64,000 bases of DNA from contig NW_024468550.1 in assembly GCF_001632365.1 (NCBI RefSeq), positions 223,123-287,122 on the forward strand. The letters are read 5' to 3'. Both the position numbers and the translations under genes were made by a program. Source of the stretch: Laetiporus sulphureus 93-53. Its lineage: Eukaryota; Basidiomycota; Agaricomycetes; Polyporales; Laetiporaceae. Under the pieces are notes generated by a model that was not told the DNA's origin, did not search any database, and worked only from the letters and a program-made list of their open reading frames with translations. Shown here piece by piece: positions 10,546-21,967 of the stretch (within the stretch, counting starts at the first letter, position 1; each line of letters begins with the position of its first letter).

Positions 10546-13500
10546 GTTCCCTCTGTCAAAACTGTGCATGCATTCTTGCCTCAACGTCAGCCATGCTGGG
10601 AAAGCAGCCTTGCTCGTGCCAGGCATGGTGACCTGCGCTTGCGATTTGAGAGAAGTTTCTGACCCTGAACTTGGTGGATCAGAAACAGAATCAGAATCAT
10701 CTGCTCCCTCACACATTTTGGTCTCAAGGTTGGCCAAGGTGAGGGAATGAATTCTCATGGTCGCTTCCAATTCTCCTCTCCTTCGATGTTGCTCAGAGGC
10801 CTTTTTGCCAGCTCGCCTTACAGATTTATACTGGTCCCCTCTTATGGCAGCCTGTGTGGACATCTTTTTGTCACCTCCCACATCCATGCTGGAACCTGGG
10901 TGTGTCTGTGACTCTGGCGACAGGAAGTGCTTGCTGAACCCTTCAAGGTCAGCTGCCGATGGGAAGCACATGGGGAACTCTTCAGGACTGAAGGTGAGGG
11001 GAACATCGAGGGAAGGCTTTAGTGGCACCTCGTTCAGTGTCTGCACAGGTTCTTGGTGAGCAGTGTGCTCTCCCTCTGATTCAGATGTCTGCATGAATTC
11101 TTGGTGAGCAGTGCGCTCTCCCTCTGATTCAGACATCTCGACACTCAGCTTTGGTGGCACCTTGTCCAGTGTCTGCACAGGTTCTTGGTGAGCACTGTGC
11201 TCCGCATCCAGCTCAGATGTTTTAGCACTCACCTCCGACCGCACCATTTTCAGTACCTGATCGAGCTCTTGATGGGCACTGCGCTCTGTCTGCAGTTCTG
11301 ACTGCACCTTGTCCAGCATCTGTTTCAGCTCTTGACGAGCACTGCGTTCTGTTTGCAGCTCCGACTGTGTCTCGTTCAGCATCTGGTTTAGTTCCTCCAC
11401 CATCATGCATGTTTCATTGAGCTTCAAGACCCTGATTCTGAGCACTGATTGTGCTGATTCCAGCTCAGACCACGTATTAACCAGCATCTGCTCTAGTTCC
11501 TGATGAGCACTGTGTTCTGTCTCCAGTGTCTGTGCTAGTGAGTGAGCATCGTGCTCCTCTTTCAGCTCGGATGTTTTCAGCTTCAACCGCATATTTCTGA
11601 ACCTTTGCCTTAGTATCGTGTGAGCAGTGCACTTTTTTTCCAGCTCAGACATTCTGGCCTGCAGCTCCAACCGCATGTTGTTCATCGTCTGCTCTAGTAC
11701 TCTGTGAGTCTTGCACTCTGCATCCACCTGATGTGTCATGGCCCTGAGATTTTCATCTAGCTAGCCTATATTGGCCATGTACTGCAGCTCAGTCTCATCA
11801 TTCCACAGCTGCAGCTTCACTTTGTTTAGCCTCTGCCTGAGTTTCCGGTGAGTGTTATGCTCCTCATCCAGCTGTGATGTCTTGGCTTCCAGCTCTGACC
11901 GCACATTGTCCAGTGCCTGCCCAAGTTCCTGATGTGAACTGCTCTCTGCCTTCAGCATCTCCTCCAGAGTGGCATCCTTAACATGAATCTGCTCCTCCAG
12001 AGCGGCATCCTTAACACAAATCTGCTTCTCCACTTCAGCTTTCGCACATTCTGCGGTTTTCTGGGCTTTTTTGGTGGCATAAAGTGCAGACATTTAGGTC
12101 TAATAAGTTGTCAGACCAATGCAGCTTATCTATGAATGCATTGTTACTCACCAACAATGTGAGCAGAACCACGATAATATAGGGGAAAAAGCTAGATCAT
12201 CAATGTAGGATGAGGATTTGGTCATCCAGCACTTTCAACGAACGTAGCCTGCCACGTAGGTCCTCAATACACTTGCCCAGCATGTACAACGTGTGCTGAG
12301 TAGTGCTGATGTCCTCAACGATGTAATGATGATAAGATAATGCCTCGCCGAGAGCCCCAGTAGAAAGCCGTTGAATATTTAATTCTCGACGATTGTAGCC
12401 AAGCCAGGTCCAAGGAGATGACCAAAGCTTGTCATGAGCAGCGTGGATTTTGACCTGCTTGTAATGAGCAGTGCTGGTAAGTGTTGAAAACTGTGATATT
12501 ACAAATTTGAGGTGGTCGTCATTAAGGCCAACACCAATGGTGGAATCATCCAAATTGCTGTCCAGCGTAGTAATTGATCTAAAGAAGATGTCCATTATGG
12601 TCACCTTGGTTTTAACAGAGGACCAAGGCCATCTGAACAGTGAGTGTGCATTCGCAGATTTGACTTTGGGGACCATCTGATCATTGCTGGCCAGAAACCT
12701 TGAGACAATTGTCAGTGCATTGAAAAGATCATCTATTTTAAAAAGACTTACCAGTTGAAAGCATCTTTTACGCTGGTGCACAGTCTGCCCAAAGACTGCT
12801 CAGTTATTTTCACATCCTCGGGGAAGGTACCTACACCCATTGTGGTTAAGTTCACAAGGTGTCACGGTACCACCAGACAAGAGATCAAAAAGACTAAAAA
12901 AGGACAGTCACGTGGAACGTGCCACCCTGATCCCTCTGATCCCAAAGAATCCCCCTGAACCCTATGTGACACAAGAGCCTCTAACTTACTAGTCGATGTG
13001 GCAGGTGCAGGAATGGGTGAGAGATATATGAAGGAGCTGGTAAGCTCAGTGGGTGCTACAGGTAGTAGACGAGGAGAAACAATCTGAAGTTTTGTCCTCT
13101 ACATGGCTGGTCTTATATACACATACAGCAGGCTATCTTATCTAAGCTACCTATCTACAGGTATAAGCTAATGGCCATACATGAAACAATAGGATGTTCA
13201 GAAGTAGAACAATAAGTGGGAAGATCGATGGTTGCCGCAGTAATGCGTGTGCACATCGTGCCCATCTTGGTTACCCTTTTGTTCTCTGATGTGAACATCG
13301 TGACTATCTGGGCTTCTGGCTAAACTATTAGAAAGCGGAAGGCCGATGTGTAACAATAGTTCTTGTTCCCTTTGTTCCCAAATGGGTGCCTCTATTGTAT
13401 CCTGGAATAGACAGATCCGACTGTATCATCCGTGGGTCTGAACCATAACATGTGATGTGGACTACCTGATCTCTACACATCACGTCTGTGGCTGAGTGGT

Positions 13501-13751
13501 GTGAGATATTGGTGAAGCACGTGATCTGTGGCATGAGAAAAGTCACATGCGGACTTTGTGGTGAAAATCTGTGACACAAGGTCATCTACGTTTTTCATTT
13601 TGATTCCAACAGGTGAGAACTGATGGCATGCAGTGTTGCAGATCACAGATATGTTCACCAATTGTTGAGATAGATAGGTCTGTTCTTCCAGAAGCCCAGA
13701 GAACTCAGATGGAAGACCTAACCACGATACAAGAAGTGCACAGGAGTGCAA
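10510..13751 (-). pseudogene. Membrane-anchored coiled-coil protein gene, split by a solo LTR
   Basis: The pieces form one gene. Upstream of the LTR the frame reads EFSGLLEEQTYLSQQLVNIS up to NVDDL. After the LTR it continues as NLTTMGVGTFPEDVKITEQS, and excising the LTR plus one CAAGG restores the frame. A probable intron (GTAAGTC to CTCAAG, near 12750-12697) precedes a domain with SYHHYIVEDISTTQHTLYML and EDLRGRLRSL. A TGA follows, then a hydrophobic helix (SSFFPYIIVVLLTLL, about 12195-12153), an intron starting GTGAGTAAC, a TAA, and about 520 codons of Glu/Gln/Leu-rich coiled coil from 12093 to 10510. That part has units such as SELQTERSAHQELDQVL and a basic tail. A TAG at 11758-11760 lies in the same frame. 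Upstream, MLASTILPLIALL (about 13780) could be a start. One membrane span with a long coiled coil suggests an organelle-tethering or structural protein. The family is not recognised. Confidence 0.65.
12860..13576 (-). mobile_element. Solo LTR (717 bp) with CAAGG target duplication
   Basis: The element runs from TGTCACGG to CTGTGACA, with ends TG..CA and near-identical inverted termini TGTCAC/GTGACA. It is flanked by CAAGG on both sides (12855-12859 and 13577-13581). Its reverse complement aligns along its whole length with 62184-62900, also 717 bp, with scattered substitutions that are mostly transitions. No internal gag-pol remains, so LTR-LTR recombination is inferred. A TATATAAG box appears in the equivalent position in both copies. 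It interrupts an exon of the coiled-coil gene. Confidence 0.9.
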
Positions 13752-13814
13752 TCAAGGGTAATATGGTGGAGGCCAGCATCGCATAGATTTTGGGATGCAT
13801 CATAATGGCCTTGA

Positions 13815-14400
13815 GGATGCATCACAGTGGTCAACACCAATGTGATTGTGAGCCAGGGGAGAGTGAGAATGGTAAGACAGGATGCATTAGTAAGATGTGT
13901 CACAGCGATCAACACTGATGCGATCGTGACAAAGTGGAGATGGGTGAGCCAGGGAAAAGCATGACATGACAAGGACGAGACACGTTGGTGGCTGAACAAA
14001 TTAGTTATCAGCTTAGTCATTAGCTTCTCCTTAGCTCTATGGCTCTACTTGCCTGCTCAACATTCAACTCTCACTCCTCTGATCATGTCAGTGTTGACCG
14101 ACGTGATTGAGATCACTGCTCTCTCTTCCCTCTAATCATGTCAGTGTTGACCAGCACGATTGCAGTCACTCTTTTCTTGACTCTCGACTCTTTTGGCTCT
14201 CTTCTAGTTACTTTTCTGCTCAACTCTCGACTCTCTTGGCTCTTTTCTAGTTATTTTCCTGCTCGACTCTCTCCCCTCTAATCGCATCAGTGTTGACCGA
14301 CATGATTGAAGTCATTGCCTTCTTTCTGCTTTACAACTCTCTTCCCCCGATGCGATTGCAGTCACTGCCTTCTTCTACTTTCACGTGTCTGTGTTGACTG
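13815..14400. promoter_or_regulatory. GTGTTGACC motif cluster 3
   Basis: Two reverse copies (13831 and 13907) lie just upstream of the minus-strand coiled-coil gene. Four forward copies follow (14089, 14137, 14286 and 14390), several with TCAGTGTTGACCGACRTGAT. The reverse part shares the 140-bp unit with GAGCCAGG found in cluster 1. Between the orientations is an AGCTTAGTCATTAGCTT-like spacer; cluster 5 has a similar one. Confidence 0.5.
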
Positions 14401-15129
14401 AGGTGAGGACGAATCAACAGACATGAATGGCCAATCGGCGCAGTCAGCGCAGTCAGACTGCCCTCATCCACTCAAGATGAGCAAGTTCTCACTGTTCACA
14501 TTGCATATTTCAAACATCATGTTGTGGACCGACGTGAGCGAGTTCTCGCTGCATATTGCCAAACTGAGCTATGATGTGCTACATTGTACGGAAATGTTCT
14601 TGACAATCACAAGCCACTGTAAGACTGAGCGAGGTCATGGACCCATTGGTATCCCTCTCTCGAGACGTGCAAAATGTGCTCCACATACTCATCGGTGCGC
14701 TCATTGAGCCATTTTTCATTATAGAATTTGATAGATAGGTCGCAAACAGGCTCACATCTTGTGAGCTTGACGACTGTGGTGTCTCCTTGAGACTAAGCAA
14801 TATGCCTCTCATGATGATGTCACAATGTTGGCTTGGATCCTCTGTTGCTGTAGCCACTTGCTACGTCCATGCGCACATTGTCGATGATGTCCATCATGGC
14901 ATCAAAATTGTGCCTCCACAGAAGGATGGTAACTTGATAGCAAGGTCGGTGTGTAACTTCCTTTGTGGCTGATTCATCTGAGCTCATGCCATTGTCCCCC
15001 AAGATTTCGAGAATTCTCAAAGATTTGACCATTGTGACTTCATGAATTGATTCTCTGCAAAGCGGATTTTTACATTGCAAACCTGCTTTCTCCTTTTCCA
15101 ATGCTGTGTGAAAAATTTAGACTGGTGCA
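14401..15129. other. No resolvable gene; possible 3' continuation of the 15.1-15.8 kb gene
   Basis: Short open frames exist on both strands, including plus 14423-14707 and minus 14579-14857 (which contains SQDVSLFATYLSNSIMKNGS). None has a motif I recognise or a clear splice link. The minus-strand frame could be a 3' exon of the next gene. I annotate nothing firm. Confidence 0.3.
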
Positions 15130-15790
15130 TGTGCTTAAACGCAAAATTATTACCTTGCATCTGCGTTCTCACTTCCTCACCTGCTTGCAAACCCCCTCAC
15201 GATGTTGGTATCACCACTGGTCAGCCTTGGTCCTCGACTTCTGCCTCGCCTGCCCTGTGACATGATCCTGCATGACTAGAGGCCAGACATTGAGCCAGCC
15301 TGAGCAGATGCGCTTGAACTTTTCCAGAAAGGCATCCTCTCAATATGCTATGGAAGCTGTTGCAACTAGCTGGCCTCCCTTGGCTGTCAAGCACCACAGC
15401 TCCTTCATCTGTCTCTTACACAGTATGCTGGCCAAGTAAGAACAGATTGCACAATTCCATGGATTGTTGTACGGTGATTCGGTGGTGAAGTGGAGATCTT
15501 GTGTGTTAGGGCCCGAGCCAAAACCTTGCAAATAGGATTTAACTACATCTACCGGCATGGCAACGTGGCTGCTAATGAAGTCCTCATCTTCAAAAGCATC
15601 AAAATACTCTGCAAAAATCCGCCGAACTTCACTCAAATGGAAAGTACGGTCACCCAAAGCCGTGAATCTTCAGCGGTCAGCTTCAACTTGATTTGTCTCA
15701 GCCTTATTCCTAGCTCGTTGCCTCTCCGCTGTCTTATCCAGAGGTGGCAGCAGAATCAGTGCATTGATTGATATAGATGCCACCATTGAT
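15130..15790 (-). pseudogene. Unrecognised gene remnant with basic C-terminal part
   Basis: One minus-strand frame runs from about 15790 to 15130. It starts with a Lys/Arg/Gln-rich region (AERQRARNKAETNQVEADR), then a TGA, then LGDRTFHLSEVRRIFAEYFD and DVVKSYLQGFGSGPNTQDLH. After SIAY another TGA is followed by EDAFLEKFKRICSGWLNVWP and a basic tail with two further stops. The stops following R, Y and W contexts fit single transitions from CGA or TGG codons. The order, a basic helical head with a globular middle, gives no family. Forward GTGTTGACC motifs end about 0.7 kb beyond its 3' side. Confidence 0.45.
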
Positions 15791-15999
15791 GAAGACGTGC
15801 ATAGCGGCAGAGGATTGTGCACACCACTTGGGTTTTCTGATGGCAGCAGATATTGTTAGGGAGATGGTGATAGAGACTGCATGTGATCAGAGGCTTGTAA
15901 AAATGGTGTAGATTCTCGCATCATTGACAGGAGTGGAAGCGGAGGTGGTACCTGTTGGGAGAGAGATAGTTTGAGGACCTATATCTCATCAGTGTCTTT

Positions 16000-17071
16000 T
16001 CAATCACATGTCCTGGATGATTGTCTCACCTGCATATCAGCATTGACCTTTGCCTCTAGAGCCAGCATTTTGTGCTCACGATCAGCCGCTAGGCGATCCC
16101 TCTCCCTGCGAGAATCTTTCTGAATGGTTTCGATTTTGGCAGTCAATTCCATAATGGCATTGTCCTTCTCTCTCAAGTCCAGCTGAAGGCGGTGCACCTC
16201 CTGCAGGCTGTCATGGAGTTCTGTCCATATCTCCACATTCTTATCAGCATGCACCGCAGCCATAGCTTGCAGATGACTGTTCTGTGCCACAATCTCGTCC
16301 TGTTGAGCACAAAGCTGCTGCTCATATGGAGCTGCTCGTCGAGTCCATTTTGCTAGCTCACGGCTATTCTATGTCTGTGTCCTAGATGTGTCCAGCATCT
16401 CCTGCACTACTGCAAGAGTTGTAGTTAAGTCATTGCTGTGAGCCCGCAGTTCACCTTGCAATGTAGTGATCTGTCAGCATGCCATTCTTAACGTGCTACT
16501 GTCAGAACTGCTCGCTTGGTGACATAGGCACCTCAGCATTGCTTGCTGATATAAACTCGGAGTCTCCACCTCCACGATGTGAACCTTTAAGCTCTGCAAG
16601 GCCAATGACGATGATGCCTCACTCTCATCAGATGGAGACAGTCTGCGTGAGTTTCTGGGCATCTCAGATGGTGTGGACGTGGTGAAAGCCACTTGAAGAC
16701 TGGATGATGGGGTGGTGATCAAAGTGACTTGGAGACCGTGGGCCACAGACAAAGCAGCTTCATTTGTTTGGAATATCTGGGATGGTAACGGACTTGGCAG
16801 CATAAGAGATTGCTTGATGGCCCGAGGCAATGTAGGTGGGGGTGAAATTTATCGGTGAAAAGGTTTGAACTGGAACCACATCACAATTTGAGCAGTCTGA
16901 AGTGAGTTTAATGTTAACAGATGAAGTTCTGACACTGATGAAAAATGACATGTACCAAAGAATCGACTTCCATTGGCTGCTCATTCAATTCCTGGAATGT
17001 GTCTGGCATTCCACTCATCGACTCCGACTCCTGATGTAAAGTGCTATGGGCAGAGGAATGGCCCAAATCCA
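16000..17071 (-). pseudogene. Second coiled-coil protein gene, three premature stops
   Basis: A minus-strand ATG at 17071 opens MDLGHSSAHSTLHQESESMS. An intron at 16897-16955 (GTACATG to CTTCAG) separates a short acidic first exon from the rest. Exon 2 stays in a single frame to a TGA near 16000 but carries a TAA near 16845, a TGA at 16474-16476 and a TAG near 16367. Each can be derived from CAA, CGA or CAG by one transition. The middle is Ser/Thr-rich (SPSDESEASSSLALQSLKVH). The end is coiled coil with heptad spacing (LREKDNAIMELTAKIETIQK) and charged REREDR-type residues. A CTATAAAAGG box lies about 215 bp upstream of the start. The protein is unrecognised; a cytoskeletal or scaffold role would be a guess. 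Confidence 0.6.
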
Positions 17072-17284
17072 TTGTATGGAAAGTGACGATTGCTGATGAA
17101 AACAGGAAGCATAGAGAGGAGGGAGATTGTGATGGTTAATGAGCTACGAAGACAGGACACGCTTCTGATAACCTGCGCTGATGAATGAACGTAGGTAGCA
17201 CAGAGAAAAGTGCTCATGCATGTCAACACTCACACGAGAGGAGTAGATGAGTTTGGTAGGTGAGTTTGGTGGGTGTGTAGGCAG

Positions 17285-17294
17285 CCTTTTATAG
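17285..17294 (-). promoter_or_regulatory. TATA-like box for the 16.0-17.1 kb coiled-coil gene
   Basis: On the minus strand the sequence reads CTATAAAAGG, a good TATA match, about 215 bp upstream of the inferred ATG at 17071. A second copy (CTATAAAAGG on the minus strand near 17512-17521) lies inside the local repeat that follows, so it may be duplicated promoter DNA. Confidence 0.45.
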
Positions 17295-17318
17295 ATTGTC
17301 CAGTTAACAAAAAAAACT

Positions 17319-17640
17319 GTGAGCAGTGGACTAGTATTTATTGTCGAAGTATACACGAGATGATAATAGAGGTGTGAGCAGCTGGTATCAATGGACTATT
17401 TTTTGTCAAAGTATAGGCGAGACAATGAACGGCAAGATAATAGAACTAAAACTGTGAGCGGCTGGTATCAATGAACTAGTTTTTTTGTCGAAGTATAGGT
17501 GAGACAATGAAACAACCTTTTATAGATGCGAGATAATAGATACAACACAACAAGCTTATAGTCTAACAAGCGGTATAGATGAGATAATAGATGTGAGATA
17601 ACAGAAGCTTGGTATGCACTGATGATGTAGGACCAGCTTA
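17319..17640. repeat. Local tandem repeat, about three degenerate units
   Basis: A unit containing GTGAGCRGYTGGTATCAATG, then TTTTTTGTCGAAGTATAGG and GAGACAATGA recurs with starts near 17319, 17375 and 17452. A smaller repeat, AGCTTATAGTCTAA, occurs at about 17550 and 17635. The array sits directly upstream of the coiled-coil gene's TATA box and could represent duplicated promoter sequence. Confidence 0.55.
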
Positions 17641-17745
17641 TAGTCTAAAAGCTTGTTATGTGCTGATGACATAGAACTGCACCAGTTACTCAGTGATTTT
17701 CCAGTGCCGGACGCAACTTCGAACATAGAGCAAGCACACTCACGT

Positions 17746-17890
17746 GCTCATGTTGACCAATGTGAGAACATGAGGGACTCCTCACATTGTTCCATTGCTC
17801 CCTTACATCATGTTCGTGTTGGTGTTGACCGACGTGACTGACTCTCCACTGCATTTTCATTACATTGTGTTGGTGTTAATCAATGCGACA
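17746..17890 (+). promoter_or_regulatory. GTGTTGACC motif cluster 4, upstream of the kinase
   Basis: Three forward copies occur: near 17746 (CATGTTGACCAATGTGAG), near 17821 (TTGGTGTTGACCGACGTGAC) and a weaker one near 17868 (TTGGTGTTAATCAATGCGAC). The last lies 114 bp before the ATG of the FunK1 gene at 17982, on the coding strand. Confidence 0.5.
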
Positions 17891-20227
17891 AGCTCTCTAC
17901 TGCATACTACATCGTTGAATGATGCTAGCTGGTTCTCGCTGCACATTTTCAAATCAACAATTCTAGTATTACACTGACACCATGCTCGACTTTAAGTATA
18001 AGCTAGGCTCTCTGACATCTTCATTAGGATCAGACTCAGACTCAGCTGTTGTCACCGGACCACACCGTGCAAGTGTGATGGTGACACCAAAGAAGAAAGT
18101 GGTACCCATAGCAGTCCACAGCACTCCTTCTGAACCATCCTCTGCAAATTCAGAGCTCAATCCAAAGGTGACCGTCATATCTATTAGGTACAATTTGGAT
18201 GCAGAATTGGGTGGATGGATGGATTTTGGTGGTGTAGAAAATGTCGCTGGATTCTTGTGGCAATTGCTGGATGAAGGACTTCATCCAAAGGAAAAAACAG
18301 TTCTTTGACAAGGCGTACCCAATTATCTGCGCAAGCATTGTCTGAACGGATGATCGACGCTGGACGCAGACTTCAGACGGGAGTTTCAAATGTATTCCAT
18401 CTTTCTTGATATATTCTGCTCTATCAAAAAGGATTTCCAGGATATTGTATCAGGGAAGATCAAGGGTACCGCAAAGAACGTGTACAATGTGAAGCAATGT
18501 CACTCCGTGTCAAAATTAGCTACCAGCCCAGATTTTGTGGTGCACAGCGACAGTTGCCATATTTGTTTTGAGCCTACAGGGCCCAAATATTGCCATATGC
18601 ATAGCTTTGTTGACTTCAAGTTGGATCATGACACGAACAGGCAAAAGAACAGGTTACAGCTTGCTGCATATGCCCACCAAGCTCTCATTGACCAATCAGA
18701 CTGTCACTTCATATTGTCGTTCATCATAACTAATAAGCGACTTCAGATTTATGGATACGATAGAAGTGGCAAATGATACTCTGACTTGGTCAATTTCCAC
18801 ACCCATCGTCATCTTCTCATCCTCGTGATTCTCATTCTCCTATGGTCCGATGAAGTATTTAAAGATCCTGATATCGTGTTCTATCCAACAGCATGCATCC
18901 CTCCAAAGATCGAGGCCATAATTACATTGCGGGATTTCAATATTATTCCTCAGGTTGTGGAGGTTATCGATCAGAAAGTGCAGACCACAAAAGATGACAT
19001 CGTCATGAACGCGATGCGCTACACTCGTTGCTGTGCAATTTGATCACGTGAGATGACCTGCTGGTTCAGGACCGTCAGAAATAGTCGCTTTACGTGCATC
19101 TTGAAGGATTACTGGCATGCAGTTAATTGATCCTCAGAGGCACAGACATTGTCATGTGCCTTGAATCTCAATGGAGTAGGCCAATTGATGGCGTTCAAGG
19201 AAGGAGAGAGGGTTTCCGACATACAGGGGAAGCAATTTCTTATCAAGCCCACTTTATTTTTGCTCGAGAAACATGACACTGATAGAAGTGTCGAAACCTC
19301 TTATGCCACCAACCGCATTCGATGCCAACTCCTACTTGAACGATACAATGGACCGTTATCGTATGCACCGGACCCTCAGATGTTCCTCATAGCATTTCGC
19401 GACTGCGTCTGTGGTAAGTCGTGTGATAAATGTAAGTGACCTTGTCATGTCTAACTATCAGATAGGGCACAGGAACTTGCTCTTGAAATGAAAAATTCTC
19501 CACCGTGATGTCAGCATCAACAATTTGATGTATTTTTCTACTAAGCGGCAGTACAATATGGGAAAAATCATTGATTTGGACCTGGCGGCCAACGTCGAGA
19601 AGCTGTGGAGTTTGAATAAGGATGGTGGAGCAACTGCAGGCAATTTGTGAACAGTGAGCATATTCCTTCATTTAAGCGATGCTCACTTACTTATGGCTTT
19701 GTGTATGTCAAGGGCACATACGCATTTCAATCAGCGAAAGTACTGTTTACTACCGACAATAACATCTCTATTTTCAGCCTGCACGATCATATGGACGATC
19801 TGGAGTCATTCTTCTATATGTTTGCATATTATTGTGCCATGCTGCAGAGGCTGACGAAGGATGCGCAGCCAGTTGCTATGTTACAGGTTGAAAAATTCAA
19901 GGTTTGGGGCGATATCACTGAGCATGCAGAACAGTGCACAAATTTAAAGGTGTCAGCGTTGACCAATTCAAGCTGGCTGTCATTGTTCCAGGTGACACCT
20001 TACATGCACAATGCATGGACATTGGTTTCAAAACCAATGTGGGACTTTCTGCATACTCACGTCATCTTTTTTTTTTTTTTTTTTGCATTTATTTCTATCC
20101 CGTGCTATGTGCAGTGTTTAAAGGGAGAATGTACAGGCACAGGCGTACGCTACAGTGTGGCGCAACTCAGGGTGGGCACAACGAAGGGGAGGGGGAAGAA
20201 AGGGTGGCAGAGCTGCAGGTGGGGCGA

Positions 20228-20824
20228 TTAGCCTGGGTCGAATGAGGCAAGGCTCGCAGAAGTGAAAGCAGGGGTGGTGGCAATGAAGAACGCGAGATGG
20301 TCCAAGCTCTCTGGGTGTTTCCATAGGTGGCGGAGGTGGGTGCGGGTTGGAGTGGCAATGTCGAATAGAATGCACTGGGCGTCATCGTGCAGCGGGCAGC
20401 TAAGCAGAGTGTGGGTGCGTGAGTTAAGGAGCGCAGGGTTGCAAATGCACCCGCGAAAGCTACGGTGATATCGGGAATTAAAGAAAGTGCCGATGTGGCC
20501 ATGACCGATGACGGCCTGGACAAATCGACCCTCGGTGTTTCGAGAATAGTCTCCTGAGCGGAAGATAGAATGAAGGGTGGTGGAAGGAGCCCAGGGCCAG
20601 GCTTCACGCAGTGCAGTGGGACGATCAGTAGCCGCATACTCCACCTGCCAAGAGGAGGTCACTCGCTCACGTGCCCACCTCCGCACCCACGCAATTGTGG
20701 GGCAGACACTTTCGGGTTGGGACACAGCTGCCTTGGTGAGGCGGTCGGCCACTTCGTTGCCCAGTACACCATGGTGACCAGGCATCCAAACCAGCGTGAT
20801 TTTCAGGTTAGGGAAATCGCCCAT
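20228..20824 (-). CDS. LINE RNase H C-terminal segment
   Basis: A 198-codon open stretch begins MGDFPNLKITLVWMPGHHGV and holds the H and D part of the RNase H fold (GHHGVLGNEVADRLTKAA), a Trp/Arg-rich linker (RRWARERVTSSWQVEY) and a terminal CX3C..H..C pattern around RGCICNPALLNSRTHTLLSC. This last pattern is common downstream of RNase H in fungal LINEs. It is a fragment of the element, separated from the upstream part by a one-base frame change, and not an independent gene. Confidence 0.85.
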   Translation of the reverse strand: MGDFPNLKITLVWMPGHHGVLGNEVADRLTKAAVSQPESVCPTIAWVRRWARERVTSSWQVEYAATDRPTALREAWPWAPSTTLHSIFRSGDYSRNTEGRFVQAVIGHGHIGTFFNSRYHRSFRGCICNPALLNSRTHTLLSCPLHDDAQCILFDIATPTRTHLRHLWKHPESLDHLAFFIATTPAFTSASLASFDPG

Positions 20825-21037
20825 GAGCAGCGTGAGATGGTTTCAGAAAGTGAGTGAGAAGGGCTGCCCTGGGTGGGGGGTCAAGAAAAAAAGGAGAGAC
20901 AGGGCAGCGCGGTTGTCTGCGCAAATGTAAATGGTGGAAATGTTTGGATAGGCAGTAAGGAAGCCTCAAAAATAGGAAGACACGGTCGTGATGGTGAAGA
21001 GCTCCACATCAAAGACCTCGGCTCGATGCCCCATTCC

Positions 21038-21967
21038 TCATGCATGTTGAAATTTTAGGGCAGATTGATGGTAGATACATGCACCTGCTCCTGCTGCACG
21101 ATGACGGGGGGCTGGTAGTGGATGAGAGGTTTGGAAGCCATCGGTGAACACCCAGAGGGCTGTGGGGTCTGAAAAGTGAGCGGATAAACGTGGGTTAAGA
21201 ACAGAGTCTACATGGTGGATGGATGCTTCCTTAGTGGGAGCAGGAATGAGTGTGACTACCCGCGTGCCCCATGGGTGCAGCGCCTCCCATGGTGGCTGGA
21301 GGAAAGGGTTAGTGTGCATGGGGTCACGTGGCAGTTCCTCCTCTAGTGTAGTGACCGGAGTGTGCTCTGCACGGTAATGGCGTATGGACGGGTTGAGGAG
21401 GGTGAACTGGGGCGGGTATAGGTGGGCCTGATCACTCATGCAGGTGGCGACGGGGTGGTGCTGTGGGAGCATGAGCAGTCGCACTGCCGCGAGGTTCGAT
21501 AGGCGTTGTAGCTGCTGCTTCATTGGGAGCACGCTGGCAATGAGGTTCAGGGTGACTTGTGGAGTGGACTTCCACGCTCTGAGGAACCACTGCAGCGCCA
21601 TGGTTTGGATGCGTTCGAGCGGGTAGAAAAGGGCACACGGCGCACGGGGATTGTACCAGACGGGGCTGCCAAAGGTGAGCATGGGCAAAATGGTAGAGAG
21701 ATAGAGGAGGCGGGCTTGGGTGACTGAGATGCCGTGCTGGGTGTTCGTGAGTTGGTATAGGACGATGACCCGTGATTGAGCACGCGCTGCCATGACACGG
21801 ATGTGGTGCTCGAACGATAGGGTACGGTCAAGCCAGAGGCCGAGCCACCTGAGGTAGGGCTTCAGCTCCAGATGTGTTTGGTGGCCGTCCCACTGAAAAA
21901 TTAAAGGGGGGTTAGAGGATAGGCCAGCGGCCGATGAACAGAAGTGAAGGAGCTCTGTTTTGGGCAT
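21038..21967 (-). CDS. LINE reverse-transcriptase C-terminus and start of RNase H
   Basis: This 309-codon open stretch opens within the RT (PKTELLHFCSSAAG) and includes KPYLRWLGLWLDRTLSFEHH and a long helical region with TLNLIASVLPMKQQLQRLSN. It ends in the first strand of RNase H (ALWVFTDGFQT), where the first catalytic Asp is kept. A TGA then interrupts the frame before AEVFDVELF. The YxDD palm lies upstream of the truncation point and is absent. The piece is inactive by structure. Confidence 0.85.
   Translation of the reverse strand: MPKTELLHFCSSAAGLSSNPPLIFQWDGHQTHLELKPYLRWLGLWLDRTLSFEHHIRVMAARAQSRVIVLYQLTNTQHGISVTQARLLYLSTILPMLTFGSPVWYNPRAPCALFYPLERIQTMALQWFLRAWKSTPQVTLNLIASVLPMKQQLQRLSNLAAVRLLMLPQHHPVATCMSDQAHLYPPQFTLLNPSIRHYRAEHTPVTTLEEELPRDPMHTNPFLQPPWEALHPWGTRVVTLIPAPTKEASIHHVDSVLNPRLSAHFSDPTALWVFTDGFQTSHPLPAPRHRAAGAGACIYHQSALKFQHA

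Noticed and set aside
10295..10750. Plus-strand 151-codon ORF
   Set aside because: It overlaps the coiled-coil gene on the minus strand and mainly reflects the 66-bp repeat; the minus-strand coding evidence is stronger.
13718..14020. Minus-strand 100-codon ORF with repeated LTSVTH-type peptides, also at 8152-8472
   Set aside because: The peptide similarity comes from the GTGTTGACC repeat unit, not from a conserved protein.
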